From Hemerocallis citrina (taxonomy: Eukaryota > Streptophyta > Magnoliopsida > Asparagales > Asphodelaceae): a DNA stretch of 64,000 nt. Numbering within the stretch: position 1 is the first letter of the stretch; every line of letters starts with the position of its first letter. Both the position numbers and the translations under genes were made by a program. The stretch spans positions 178,434,435 through 178,498,434 of the forward strand of contig CM030363.1 of the NCBI GenBank assembly GCA_017893485.1, read 5' to 3'. Below are positions 34,061-45,968 of this stretch, in pieces. Under the pieces are notes generated by a model. It saw nothing but the letters and a program-made list of their open reading frames with translations. It made no database searches and was not told the DNA's origin.

Positions 34061-37000
34061 GGGACAAAGAGAAGTGGTGCCGCTATCACTGGGACCATGG
34101 CCACGACACCAATGATTGTCAGGCCTTGAAGAACGAGATTGAGGCCCTCATCCAGAGGGGGCAGCTGGCCAAATTTGTAAGAAATGACCGAACCGATCTT
34201 CCTCCTCCCTCTTGGGGGGCTAACAAGTGTCCTGAACGATGCAATGAAACTCACGAGTTCAAAGAGGAATGCATCCTGCATCTCATCCATGGAGGCCCCA
34301 TGGAAGGCACCTCCAACTCCTCTCAAAAGGCTTTCATAAGGGAAGTCAACTCAGTACAAGGCATGCCCCCCCCCAAAGGCCTCGGAGTACCGGTCATTTT
34401 TTCAGATGAAGACCTTGAGGGTGTCCAAACCCCCCATTGTGACGCACTTCTGATCAACCTCCATATGGCGAACTTTAAAGTGGAAAGGATCCTGGTGGAC
34501 AATGGCAGCTCCGTTAACATCCTCTTCCTCGCTGCTTTCAAAGGGCTCAAACTATCCCGGGACAGATTTAAGCCCGTCGGCTACACACTCCACGAGTTCA
34601 CGGGAGTACCAGTGACTATTGAAGGGGTGATCACCCTCGACATAACCGCTGGCAAAAATCCTACTACCCGAACAGAACCGATGGACTTCATGGTCGTCGA
34701 TGTCCCCACCGCTTATAATGTCATCCTAGGCCGACCCGGCCTAGCTGTTCTCGAAGCCGTCCCCACGGCTTATCACCTCAAGATGAAGTTCCCCACCCGG
34801 GCAGGATTAGAGGAAGTATGAGGCAGTCAAGAAATGGCCTGCAAATGCTACATGACCTCTACTGGGGGACCAGTCCTCTCCCTCGAAACTCTAGAAATTA
34901 CCGAAGAGTGTCCGACCGACGTCCGAGCCGGTGGATGAATTGGAGGAAGTGCTTAAACTCTAGAAATTACCGAAGAGTGTCCGACCGACGTCCGAGCCGG
35001 TGGATGAATTGGAGGAAGTGCTCTTCCCCGAGTAGGACCCGAGCCGCAAGTTCTTTATCACAAGACCCTCCCATCTACCCTATGCTCCGACATAGTCCAA
35101 TGCATTAGAAAGAACCACGACCTCTTTGCATGGTCGGCTGCCGACATGCCAGGAATATCCGAATAGCTCCTCGTCCACCACCTGAGTGTTGCACCGGTGT
35201 CCAAACCGGTTCAACAGAAGAGGCACAAATTTGCTCCCGAGCGCCAACAAGCTGTAAAAGAGGAGGTGGACAAGCTCCTTAAGGCTCGGTTCATACAGGA
35301 GGTCAATTATCCCAAATAGCTCTCAAATGTTGTGATGGTAAAGAAGACCAACTGGAGCTGGAGAATCTGCATCGATTTTACCGACCTGAATAAAGCATGC
35401 CCCAAAGATCCATTCCCTCTTCCAAGCATCGACACCCTGATTGATGCCACTTCGAGCCATGAGCTTCCGATTTTCATGGACGCTTTTTCCGGGTACAATC
35501 AAATCCGCATGTTTTCCCCGGATATCCCGAAGACCTCCTTTGTTACCGATCAGGGCCTCTACTGCTACAGGATGATGCCTTTCGGGTTGAAGAATGCAGG
35601 CGCCACCTATCAATGCTTCGTTAACAAAGTCTTCCAAAATCAGATCGGCCGCAACATGGAGGTGTATGTTGATGATATGCTTGTGAAAAGCATCCATGGA
35701 GCCGACCATGTCACCGATCTACAAGAGGCGTTCGATGTACTCAGAAAGCATAATATGAGGCTCAATCCGAACAAGTGTGTGTTCGGAGTCTCGTCTGGAA
35801 AATTCCTAGGCTTCATGGTCAGTCAAAGAGGAATCGAAGCCAACCCTGAGAAGATCAAAGCCATACTGGATATGGCTCCTCCCAAAAATGTGAAAGAGGT
35901 TCAGAAGCTAACCGGGCGCCTCACAGCTATAGGGCACTTCCTTTCCAAGTCAGGAGAGAAGTGTCTTTCCTTCTTTAAGGCTCTTAGGGGGGCTAAGGGC
36001 TTCGAATGGGGTCAACAACAGCAGGAGTAGTTCGATCAGCTTAAAGCCTATCTGGTCAACCCCCCTCTCCTCAGCAAGCCTATCCCCGGTAAAACACTCT
36101 ACCTCTACTTAGCTGTCTCTGAACAAACCCTCAGTGCTGTCTTGGTGAGGGAAGAAGACAAGACTCAGAAACCCATCTATTACGTGAGCAAGGTACTCCA
36201 GGTTGCTGAGCTCCGCTACCCAAGATTGGAGAAGATGGCGTACGCCTTGGTTATGGTAGCTAGGAAGCTTCGCCCATATCTTCAGTCCCACTCGGTGGTC
36301 ATTCTTACCGACCAACCGCTGAAGCAAGTCCTTCACAAGCCGGAGACCTCTGGCCATCTCATGAAGTGGTCAATCGAGCTGAGCCAGCATGATATATCAT
36401 ACCAGCCTCGGACCGTAATCAAAGCTCAGGCCTTAGCTGAATTCATAGTTGAGAGCACCATTTCCGAGGTCAGTCAAGCGGCAAACAGACCTCCTATTTG
36501 GACGGTATATGTAGATGGATCCTCTTGCACCGAAGGAAGCGGAGCCGGGGTCATTCTAGTAGGCCCAGATGACTCCGTTCTCCAATACTCCCTCCGCATC
36601 AACTTCAAGGCCTCCAACAATGAAGCGGAGTATGAAGCCCTTATAGCCGGTCTCGAAATGGCCCGCAAAGTAGGGGCACAATGTCTCCGGATATTTAGTA
36701 ACTCTCAACTAGTGGTAAATCAAGTCTTGGGCGAGTACGAAGTACGAGATGACCGAATGGCTAAGTATCTAGCCAAGGTCCAAAATCTCATGGCTCTATT
36801 CGAAGAGGCACTTATTCAGCGAATCCCCAGAGAGAAAAATTCCCAAGCAGATGCCTTCTCCAAGTTAGCCTCTTCTTCCCTCTAAGGTCTCGAGCAGACT
36901 GTCCTGATTGAGGTACTCCTGAGGCCGAGCATAGAAGAAGAAACTTCCGACTCGATGGAGTCACTGCTTGTTCAACTTCAGGATAATTGGATGAAACCCC

Positions 37001-38232
37001 TGATAGAATTCCTAAGGGATGGGCTCCTCCCTAGAGACCCAAAAGAAGCCCGTCGAGTCAGAACCAGAGCGGAACGGTACACCCTTGTTGAGGGAGTCCT
37101 GTACAAACGCTCCTTCACTCAAATAGACGACAGACCCTACTTGAGGTGCCTTTCCCTGGAACAAGCCACATATGCCTTACAAAAGCCTTCACGAAGGCAT
37201 AGGCGAAGCACATTCAGGGTCTAGATCACTTGCCCGGAAGGTGTTGAATTATGGATACTTCTGGCCTACCCTCCTCCAAGATGCCGAATGACATGTTTGG
37301 TAATGCAGCTCTTGTCAAAAGTATTCCAACATTCGTCGCCTACCCCAAGCTCAGCTCACCTCCCTATCAAGTCCGATCCCTTTTGCAATATGAGGGATGG
37401 ATTTATTGGAGCCGTTTCCCCAAGCTCAAATTCTTAGTCGTGGCAATCGACTACTTTTCAAAGTGGATAGAGGCCGAGCCCTTGGCTACAATCACCGAGA
37501 ACAAAGTACTTCAATTCTTCTGGAAGAGCATCATCTGCAGATTCGGCGTCCTTCGAGTCCTTATAACAGACAATGGAACACAATTTACAGGGGCCGCATT
37601 CCGAGCTCTATGTGAAGATCTCGCCATCCAACAACGCTTCTCCTCCGCCTCCCACCCACAGTCAAATGGTCAAGTAGAAAATGCCAACAGACAAATCCTC
37701 TCCGGTATTAAGAAGAGGCTGGATAAGTCTGCTAAAGGCTTATGGGTTGATCAGCTCCCTAACGTACTGTGAAATTACCGCACTACGAAATAGACCCCTA
37801 CAAGGATAGTCGCCATTTAATCTCACCTATGGGTCTGAAGCTGTGATCCCCTTGGAAGTCGGTGTACCCTCTCCTCGCCTCATTGCCTATGAAGAAGAGC
37901 AGAATTCTAGGGAGCTTCGGGCGAATTTGGATTTGATTGATGAGCTCCGTGAAAGAGCCTCGATTCGCCAACAAAGCTACCGAAGGAGGATCGAGCTGGC
38001 CTACAACAAGAGGGTCCGTCCCACCGACCTCAAAGAAGAGGACTTGGTCCTCAGAAAGTTAGCTATCTCATTCTCCAGTCAGAAGAACAAGCTAGCCCCA
38101 AATTGGGAAGGACCCTACAAGATCACCAAAGTGGTTCGGTCCGGGACATACCGGCTAGAAGACCTTGAAGGAAGAGAGATTCTCAGGACTTGGAATGCCG
38201 ACCATCTCTTGAAGTACCAAAAAAGCGCATGA
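34060..38232 (+). pseudogene. Tat pol: protease, RT, two RNase H domains, integrase
   Basis: Protease has VDNGSSVNILF (about 34495-34528). RT has FMDAFSGYNQIRM and YVDD (35475 and about 35668). A Ty3-type RNase H (36060-36420) is followed by a second RNase H beginning WTVYVDGSS (about 36500) with GAGVIL and NNEAEYEAL motifs. Integrase has LVVAIDYFSKWIEAEP, TDNGTQF and NGQVENANRQ (37430-37690) and a C-terminal region to 38232. In-frame stops occur near 35165, 35320, 36030, 36884, 37222 and 37772, with shifts, so it is non-functional. Confidence 0.9.
34886..35023 (+). repeat. 69-bp in-frame tandem duplication in Tat pol
   Basis: A 69-bp segment starting AAACTCTAGAAATTACCG is repeated immediately (34886 and 34955) with no visible difference. 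It lies between protease and RT. The length is a multiple of three. Complete identity implies recent duplication. Confidence 0.9.
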
Positions 38233-38435
38233 ACGCCTCTCTGAGTACCTTCAGACGTCGAACCGTTCCTTTCCCTTCACTTGTATTTTACTTTTGCTTC
38301 TTTATTTCTCCAATATAATAATGGCTCGCAACTTAGAAGCAGTCGACTATTAGTTTTCAATAAAGAACATTTTTCTTCATATCTTACTCGTGAATTGCTT
38401 GTATCTCTCTGTTTTCACCTTCTTTATACTGTAAC

Positions 38436-39250
38436 AACGTGTTCGGAGTCCAATACTTGGCCCGACTCCGCTTCGTAAGCTCGCTCTTACGCGAGCTAGA
38501 AGTGGTTCGCCATTCGGAATTGCTCCCACAACCGTTGAAACATACTCTAACAACGAGTTCGGAGTCCAACACTTGGCTCGACTCCACTTCGCAAGCTCGC
38601 TCTTAAGCAAGCTAGAATTGGTTTGCCATTCAGAATTGCTCCCACAACCGTTGAAACATACTCAAACGACGAGTTCGGAGTCCAACACTTGGCTCGACTC
38701 CGCTTCGCAAGCTCGCTCTTAAGCGAGCTAGAAGTGGTTCGTCATTCAGAATTGCTCCCACAACCGTTGAAACATACTCAAACGACGAGTTTGGAGTCCA
38801 ACACTTGGCTCGACTCCGCTTCGCAAGCTCGCTCTTAAGCGAGCTAGAAGTAGTTTCGCCATTCGGAATTGCTCCCACAACCGTTGAAACATACTCAAAC
38901 GATGAGTTCGGAGTCCAACACTTGGCTCGACTCCGCTTCGCAAACTCGCTCTTAAGCGAGCTAGAAGTGGTTCACCATTCGTAATCGCTCCCACAACGGT
39001 TGAAACATACTCAAACGACGAGTTTCGGAGTCCAACACTTGGCTCGACTCCGCTTCGCAAGCTCACTCTTAAGCAAGCTAGAAGTGGTTTGCCATTCGGA
39101 ATTGCTCCCACAACCAGTTAAAACATACTCAAACGACGAGTTTGGAGTCCAACACTTGGCTCGACTCCGCTTTGCAAGCTCGCTCTTAAGCGAGCTAGAA
39201 GTGGTTCGCCATTCGGAATCGCTTCCACAACCGTTGAAATATACTCTCGC
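38436..39250 (+). repeat. 116-bp tandem array (about 7 copies) in Tat 3' region
   Basis: GTTCGGAGTCCAA (or GTTTGGAGTCCAA) starts at 38441, 38557, 38673, 38789, 38906, 39022 and 39140. The period is thus 116-118 bp. Each unit contains CTTGGCTCGACTCCGCTTCG, an inverted pair AGCTCGCTCTTAAGCGAGCT, and CTCCCACAACCGTTGAAAC. It lies just downstream of integrase. Open frames within it are artefacts of the repeat. Confidence 0.95.
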
Positions 39251-40060
39251 TTCGCTGTCGCGCGCGAAATTCCTACAACTAGACTAAACATGGGAGAAGC
39301 TGATGCTAGGTCTACCATTCGTATGCTAGTCTTGGTACTCTGCATCTCTTGATCCTCGCGGTTGGAAGGTCATTGATATGAATTTGTTGTATTCTTCGTG
39401 TTTCCTCAAGAGAAGATATCAGCTTCAAACATGAACTTGTTAGAGGCTTCGGTGAATTTCCAGCCTGGACAGTCCTCAATTTTTTTTTCACAAGGCGAAG
39501 TCAAAGGTCCCTGATAGACCTAGTCCTCGATCAAATACTGGACTATGAAATTACCTCTAGAATCTCATATATTGTCGACCGATGCCCAGGACTCTGAGGA
39601 GCTAACCTCTGGTTCTTATGGTTCATTTAAAGTTGAAGTAATCCTCCAAAAGGCGGCTCTCCACCGCAAGAAAATCACTCTCACAAATTCGCGAGCCAAG
39701 AGGTTCGAAGCAGTGCTCGGCATGCCTAGTCGAGCGCTCTTGGCACCAATGATCAAACAAGCAAAAACCTTGCTCTAAGACCTCGGCACGGTTTGCCGAA
39801 CACTCTTGGCACCGATGAACAAACGAGCAAAAATCTAGCTATGGATCTCGGCACGCAAAAGATAATTACGAGTAATACAATAACACAAGGCTACTACAAT
39901 GCAAGTCCAAAAAAAAAACGAACTTCATTTCGATTAAGTGTGGGGAGACAATACAAAGCGGCATCTTCTTTTCAACTAAGCTACAAGACTTCCAAAAGCA
40001 AAAACTACATTGCCGACTCGTTACACTTAGAGGAAATGCAAAACTTGGAAAACAAAAAAT
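39251..40060. other. Tat 3' region, no gene
   Basis: This links the 116-bp array to the antisense ORF. Two imperfect copies of a segment with CTCGGCA…GCCG…CTCTTGGCACC lie near 39715-39860, and a short poly-A lies at 39908. No coding domain is recognised. Confidence 0.4.
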
Positions 40061-40062
40061 CT

Positions 40063-43000
40063 TCAACGTTTCCTTGGCGCAGGGATGTTTCGCTTCAAAG
40101 ACACTCGAGGGCGGCGACGCTTGACCCCGGTGCTCGTCCCTAAGCCAGCGAATTGAGACGTGTCTTCGGCACTGCTCCTAACAGATGCGCCGACAGATGC
40201 CCCGCTCGACGAGATTGCCACGCCGCTCTGGGCATCACCCGGACTTGGTCGGCCTATGGGTGAATGTGTCGCGAACTCGTAAAATGAAATGCCTCGCTCG
40301 CCTTCCTCGTGAGTGCGGGAAGTGCTCCTGACATTAATTGGCCCCAAGCGCGGCTTTAGGCGAGCCACTTCAACCTCCAGCTCAGCGATCCTTTGTTTCA
40401 GAGAGTCGTCTCCTACGTCTACCTCGAAGCGAGGAGGTACGGCAGAGCTCAGAATGCTAGGGCGACTGGCGATAATCCGGCGGAGGTAGGTGACTTCGAT
40501 GCCCCTGTCCACTGTGGCTCTTTTGAACGCGTCGACCTCCGCTGTCAACTCGTCACATTCGGTCATTAGCCTGCCCACTTCCTTGGTCAGCTCCTCTTCC
40601 TCCGCCAGAAGTTCGGCCTCCACAATCTACAAGTGGTGAACTTCGGTGAGCATATCGTCCCTCTCCGCTGTCATCTTCGACAGAGAGAGTTGGAGACACT
40701 TCAACCTTAGCCCATTAGTGAAGGCTGTCGACGAGCCATCCTCCTCGTCTATGGGAGGAATCTCGGCGAGCCGACCCTCTAGTCGCCGAATCTCGATGTC
40801 CCGTCGGTTCAAGATCACCTGCAAGTGGTTCTGCTCGCTCTCAGCCCTACACAATCCCAACTCGACTTCATAAAGGCGCTCTCGGCACCTGGCCAAACAC
40901 AGCCTCGTCGATCCCAAGCCGGCCTCGGAACAAAACTCCTCCCCGGAGCGAGTAGGTTCGGCTGAATGAGTCACCTCGGCAAGCTAAAAAGATCAAAGCA
41001 AATAACGGTGCTCAGTAAATAGTCACGAGTTTACTCCTCATCCGCCCCCTGAACAAAAGCTACATGCACCTAAGGCAAAAGTTCTTTGTCTAAACACTTA
41101 GTCGAATTTCAAGCAAACATTTGAAAAAAAAAGTTATTCAAAAGAGACACGGGGTCGAGCTCAAAAGTTTCTTTCATTCATCTCAAAAGTGCGGTGGCTA
41201 GTCCGCAATTAGGCAATACAAGATGGCTCAAAAGACAAAAGAAAAAGAGAAGAAAAAGGAGTAGAAATCAGTGGACGACCTCTTTCCCGGGGCGTCAAGT
41301 TTGGGCGGGGTCAGATCCTCCTGAAGGGGCCACGATCGCCAGCAGGGGTCACCTCAGTAACCGGCACCTCGCCGATGACCTCGACCTCGCGGTCTTCTTC
41401 ATCATCGCCGTCCTCCTCCTCGACTCGGGGTCGAAGCCTTCGACGTGGCCAGGGAAGAGCCTCCACCCCGAGCAGTCCACCTCAGGGTATCGCTCCGACA
41501 CCTGAGTGAGGGCTTTGGCGTAGGCCTTGGCCATGTTTTGGGTGAGGAAGCCTTGCGCCTTCGCCATGGTGGCCTGCCTCGGCTTCCTTCACGGCAGTGG
41601 CCTTGGCCTCCTCTGCCTCGGCCAGCTGCTTGGCCGTCTCCTCCTTCTGCCGAAGAAGGTCGCCCTCAAGCTTCGCGACCAACCCCTCGAGGTACTCGAG
41701 CCTCGTCGTCCTCTCCTCAAACTCGACCCTCAGCTTGTCAGCTCGGTGCCCATTCGAGCCTTTTCGGCCCGAGCCCGGTCGTTCTCCTGCTTCAACTCCT
41801 TCTCCAACTCCGTCATCCTTTCCGAAAGATGACCGAAGTGGACAAGGATCTGCGACAGAACAAAAAACACAAAGAGTTAGAAAATCAAATACGAAAGTAA
41901 CCAACAAGAGTAAAAATCCGACACTCACCGATACCACCGAGCGAGCAATCTCGATGGTATCGTCGCCTGCCTGGCCAGCGTCCATGGCGGCTCGGTCCTT
42001 CGGCATCGCTAGGTGCTTCACCACCTGCATGCTCACCAGGGAGTCCCCGAGGAACCCATCATGCTTCCGAACCTGCCAGTCCGGAATGTGGATCTTCTTG
42101 TGTCCCCTCCGTGAGGAGCTCCTCGGCTGTCACCGTCAGCGGGGGCATCTCCATCCCGAGGGCTGAGGAGATCGGGAAGTCGCCCACCTCGGTCGATGCC
42201 GAGGCTACTCCTGAAGTCGGCGTAACCACTGCCGAGCCTCCACCCCTTCGACCACGCCCGCGACCCTCGGAGCCTTCGCGGGCAGCAGCTTGGTGGAGAC
42301 CCTCTTGCGCTTCTTCGGTGCCTTACTTCCGAGGGCGGCCCTCTTGCGCCATCACCGCGTCGAAATCCATTGCCTCTGCATCAAATAAGGAGCTGGTTAA
42401 AAACACAAGTTGAAATAAGCAAAGTTAAAAGAAAAAAATGAAGGAGAACGTAGAAAGAGCCGCGTACTAGGGATCTACGTGGCTGAGCCCTCCCCTGAAG
42501 AGAATGTCTTCGATCAGCTCTCTCCAATCGTACTTCAGCCTGTCTAGAAGAGTCTGCACTGCCTCATCTTCTTGAGGGTGAAGCACCGGTGACTCCTTCA
42601 CTCGCTTCGACACCTCCTCCACAAAACTGGTGGGTATAGGCCACGTCTCTGCGCTCCGCACTATGAGGTACTTTTCTCGTCATTGCTTGATGGAGTCGGG
42701 GCAGACAACGAGCCGACCTCCGTGCCTCGGAGCTAGGTAGTACCGGAACTTCGACCGGTTCTGCTGATGAAGCCGATAGATAGTCCGGAGTACCATCAGC
42801 TCCGGCTCAATCCCAGCCGTTTGGCAATGGAGTACGAACCCATTGATTACTCTCCACGCGTTTGGCATCAGCTGAATGGGGCTGACCCCAAACCACCTAA
42901 GCACTTGGGTCACGAACGGGTGGAGAGGCAGCCGAGCACCAACGATGAAGGCATCGACTGGCCAAAAACACATATTTACTGGCATCGACGAATTTGCCCT

Positions 43001-43362
43001 AACCCCGGGACCCGGTAGCATTAAGTCGTACTCTTCCGAAATTTGGAAGCAATTCCGGATCACTGCCAAATCCTCCAGGCTGAGGATAGAGACCATCTCG
43101 TCGGCCTCGGAGGTCTCCCTTGCCTCATTCTCCTCTAAGGCTCTTCCCCTCCAATGGATGATGCGCTCGACATGCTCTCAGGAAGCTTTCAAACCCACTG
43201 AAGCCTGGTCAGTGGCCCTGGATACCTGCCGAATGGCCCCATGCGCTTTGGATCCTCCACTATACTGTCTCGACTGGATACCTTCTTGCCTTTATCTTGG
43301 CGACTCGGAGTAGGGACTTCGGCGGCAGAAGGAGAGGGCTCGGAGATAGGAGAAAGAGACAT
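40063..43362 (-). pseudogene. Tat antisense ORF (gypsy-type 'Transposase_28'-like), broken
   Basis: Opposite to gag-pol, a minus-strand coding region begins at an ATG at 43362 (MSLSPISEPSPSAAEVPTPS). It includes LPLHPFVTQVLRWFGVSPIQ… (about 42840-42930), which resembles the plant 'putative gypsy-type transposon' domain. Long Glu/Ala/Leu-rich coiled-coil segments follow (41482-42036, 40063-40974). The end is basic and Ser-rich. Stops and shifts occur near 43180, 42670, 42370 and 40625; some gaps could be introns. Antisense ORFs downstream of pol are known in Tat-lineage elements, and their function is unresolved. Confidence 0.65.
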
Positions 43363-43779
43363 ATCTATACTCGAAAAATGACTAAGTATAAATTACCTTA
43401 AAGTGATGTGTGCGGTCAGAATTTTCACCGGAAAGCAATGGATGATTACCGTGAGCTCTCACTAGCGCAAATTCACCGCCTGAGTAAAAGATTGGAGAAG
43501 TGATAAATGAGAAGGGGGGTGAAGTTTTATAGAGCTTGGCACACGAAACGAGGTTAATGGGCCTACAGAGCCAGCCCATTTACACAAGGCGACAAAATGA
43601 CCTGAACCGTCACATTATTTACCGCGCCTAGCTGTACTATCGCATTAATGGCTCTCACATCTGTCAGAGCTGTCAGAAGATCAGCAGCCATCGCCTTAAT
43701 GACTACCACATCTGTCAGAAGTTCAGCAGCCGCCAACTCAGCCTGACGTTTCCTATGTTGCCAAAAATCACAACCCAAG

Positions 43780-44640
43780 ACCTCGGGACATGCTGCCGAG
43801 CGTTCTTGCCACCGACCCTGTTATATTGAAAAAATTGAACCTCGGCACATGCTGCCGAGCGTTCTTGCCACCGACCAGGTTACATAGAAAAAATTGTTAC
43901 ATGGAAAAAATTGAACCTCGGCACGTGCCGCTGAGCGTTCTTGCCACCGACCATGTTACATGGAAAAAATTGTTACTTTGAAAAAATCAAACCTCGGCAC
44001 ATGCTGCCGAGCATTCTTGCCACCGACCATGTTTCATGGAAAAAATTGTTACATGGAAAAAATTAAACCTCGGCACATGCTGCCGAGCGTTCTTGCCACC
44101 GACCATGTTACATGGAAAAAATTGTTACATGGAAAAAATTGAACCTCGGCACATGCTGCCGAGCGTTCTTGTCACCGACCATGTTACATGAAAAAAATTG
44201 TTACATGGAAAAAATTGAACCTTGGCACGTGCCGCCGAGCGTTCTTCCCACCGACCATGTTACATGGAAAAAATTGTTATATTGAAAAAATTGAACCTCG
44301 GCACATGCTGCCGAGCGTTCTTGCCACCGACCATGTTACATGAAAAAAATTGTTACATGGAAAAAATTGAACCTCGACACATGCTGCCGAGCGTTCTTGC
44401 CACCGACCATGTTACATGAAAAAAATTGTTACATGAAAAAAAATAAACCTCGGCGCATGCTGCCGAGCGTTCTTGCCACCGACCATGTTACATGGAAAAA
44501 ATTGTTACATGGAAAAAATTGGACTTCGGCACACGCTGCCGAGCATTCTTGCCATCGACCATGTTACATGAAGAAAAAAAAAATGAACCTCGGCGCATGT
44601 TGCCGAACGCTCTTGCCATCGACCCTCTTACATGAAGAAA
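43780..44640 (+). repeat. 76-bp tandem array (about 12 copies) in Tat 3' region
   Basis: CGTTCTTGCC (or a variant) starts at 43801, 43860, 43936, 44012, 44088, 44164, 44240, 44316, 44392, 44468, 44544 and 44608. The period is 76 bp, with a 59-bp first unit and a 64-bp last unit. Each unit has CCTCGGCACATGCTGCCGAG, itself a hairpin, followed by CACCGACCATGTTACATG and GAAAAAATTG repeats. Confidence 0.95.
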
Positions 44641-45019
44641 GTTGCCCCCACTTCGGCAAAGGTCCGCCGAACGCCTCTAGGCACCTACAGGCCGGCCGAA
44701 ATATCTACGCTCTTCGAAATTATGTGCCGAACCCCCAGGGACCTCGGCCCCCTTCGGGGCGAGGGTTCGAAGGGGTTGGAAACGAAGCCGAAGCATATGG
44801 GTCATGAAATGGAGGAAACAACGTCGAATCGTCTACCTAAGCTTCGCAAAAAATGGTTAAAAATTGGGGAGATCGATTAGAGATTCAACGGTAACTATAA
44901 GCTCAGGGGGACGCTCTTGAACCCCTGGGTAAGCAATAACCGCCTAGAACAGTTACTCGAGACCCCCGAACTACAGATCATCACTCCGCGAAGATAGGTA
45001 ACCATCGAATAAAAAGCAA
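44641..45019 (+). other. Tat 3' untranslated region before 3' LTR
   Basis: GC-rich sequence with CCGAAC and CTTCGG words, then CTCAGGGGGACG (44902-44913), the best purine-tract candidate. No canonical LTR start (TG) is evident between it and 45020, so the true 3' LTR start could lie in this interval. Confidence 0.4.
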
Positions 45020-45753
45020 TACTAACTCGGAAATTACCACAACGCCCCATATAAAGATTCGACACCCCTTGCGTGGACTCCGATACAACTCCGTAAGCCA
45101 TTAAAACAGTAAATCTACTCCTCAAAGGCTGATAAAACTCAGTCTTCGAGAGTGGGGGGCTCGTGATATGGCTAAAAATAGGGTTAAATCAGAACCGTCC
45201 AAATCGGGCGCGAATCTTAAAGCCTGGGGGTAATATGGTAATTTCACTTACAAACGGGTCTGAAGTGGGTACTGGGTCTTCTTACCAAAAGTCCAGTAAC
45301 CCAAAAACGGATCGTTCCAACTGGGTGCGGGTTTCAACCCGCAGCAAACCCGGTCCAGCAGGATAGAATTAGGGTTTCTGATTAATCCTAATCAACGGCC
45401 TTGATTCATATCTATCATTTCACTGGGAATTAGGGATTATATTCCTAATATGATCGTAGGGATTACATTCCTAATCTGATCCCAAAGGCGGCTATAAATA
45501 CCCCCCCATCCACCACCATTAGGAGGTAATCAATCTTTGCCAATTTACGCTCTCTCATAATCTTCCTGATTACTGACTTGAGAGTCGGAGGGTGCGTCGC
45601 CGGGATCAACCCCGGTGTCTCGCACTTTTTGCAGGTGAACGGCGGGAGTCAGCGGTCAAATTCCGGCGGAAGAAGCTAAGGTTTGATTATTCGGTTCCCC
45701 TAAGAATCCACAAATACTATCTGTTTGCCCCCACACCAGATTTAGCGGTAACA
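45020..45753 (+). repeat. Tat 3' LTR
   Basis: Collinear with 31624-32358, with scattered substitutions and single-base indels. A TATA box is at 45493-45500 and the LTR ends GCGGTAACA. It joins the Copia LTR remainder at 45754. Confidence 0.9.
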
Positions 45754-45956
45754 ACACCTAATTGATCATACTGGCTATCAGATCTGTATATATTAGGAAA
45801 GACACCTAATTGATCATACTGGCTATCAGATCTGCATATATTAGGAAAGACATCCTATGCATATATTAGGAAAGACACCTAATTGATCATATCTGCAGGT
45901 TGTCATATCTGCAGATATTAGGAAAGACTCCATCAATTTGCTCCATTATCGTAACA
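45754..45956 (-). repeat. Copia 5' LTR, outer portion only
   Basis: Matches 28041-28258 of the other LTR, including the repeated CCTAATTGATCATACTGG units and the end TTATCGTAACA. It starts abruptly at the Tat LTR boundary. The remaining ~130 bp of the LTR are not present on the left side of the Tat element. Confidence 0.9.
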
Positions 45957-45968
45957 CATCCCCATCCT

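Larger units (their letters stand above)
31624..45753 (+). mobile_element. Tat-lineage Ty3/gypsy element, degenerate
   Basis: Two LTRs bound a 12.7-kb interior with a primer site, gag, protease, RT, two RNase H domains and integrase. A long 3' region contains an antisense ORF and two tandem arrays. The second, archaeal-like RNase H is diagnostic of Tat. Numerous stops and shifts mark it as dead. The left end lacks a TG start and no target duplication is found. It is embedded in the Copia element's 5' LTR. Confidence 0.9.
27915..45956 (-). mobile_element. Ty1/Copia retrotransposon, minus strand, with nested Tat
   Basis: The outer ends are TGTAAAGTTT (27915) and CGTAACA (45956), flanked by a perfect 5-bp duplication, CATCC (27910-27914 and 45957-45961). 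On the minus strand the 3' LTR is preceded by the purine tract TTGAAGGGGGG. Coding for protease, integrase, RT and RNase H is present but broken. A Tat element lies within its 5' (right-hand) LTR. Gag, the primer site and the inner part of that LTR are missing at the left junction, so a deletion accompanied or followed the Tat insertion. Confidence 0.9.

Noticed and set aside
38377..39345. Several 65-120 codon frames on both strands with repeated SLRSGVEPSVGL-type peptides
   Set aside because: They are translations of the 116-bp tandem array in the Tat 3' region.
38436..44640. CRISPR-like regular repeats
   Set aside because: Units are tandem without unique spacers, and the context is a plant retrotransposon.
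43790..44807. Frames with repeated HMLPSVLATDHVTWKK-type peptides
   Set aside because: They are translations of the 76-bp tandem array, not a repeat protein gene.
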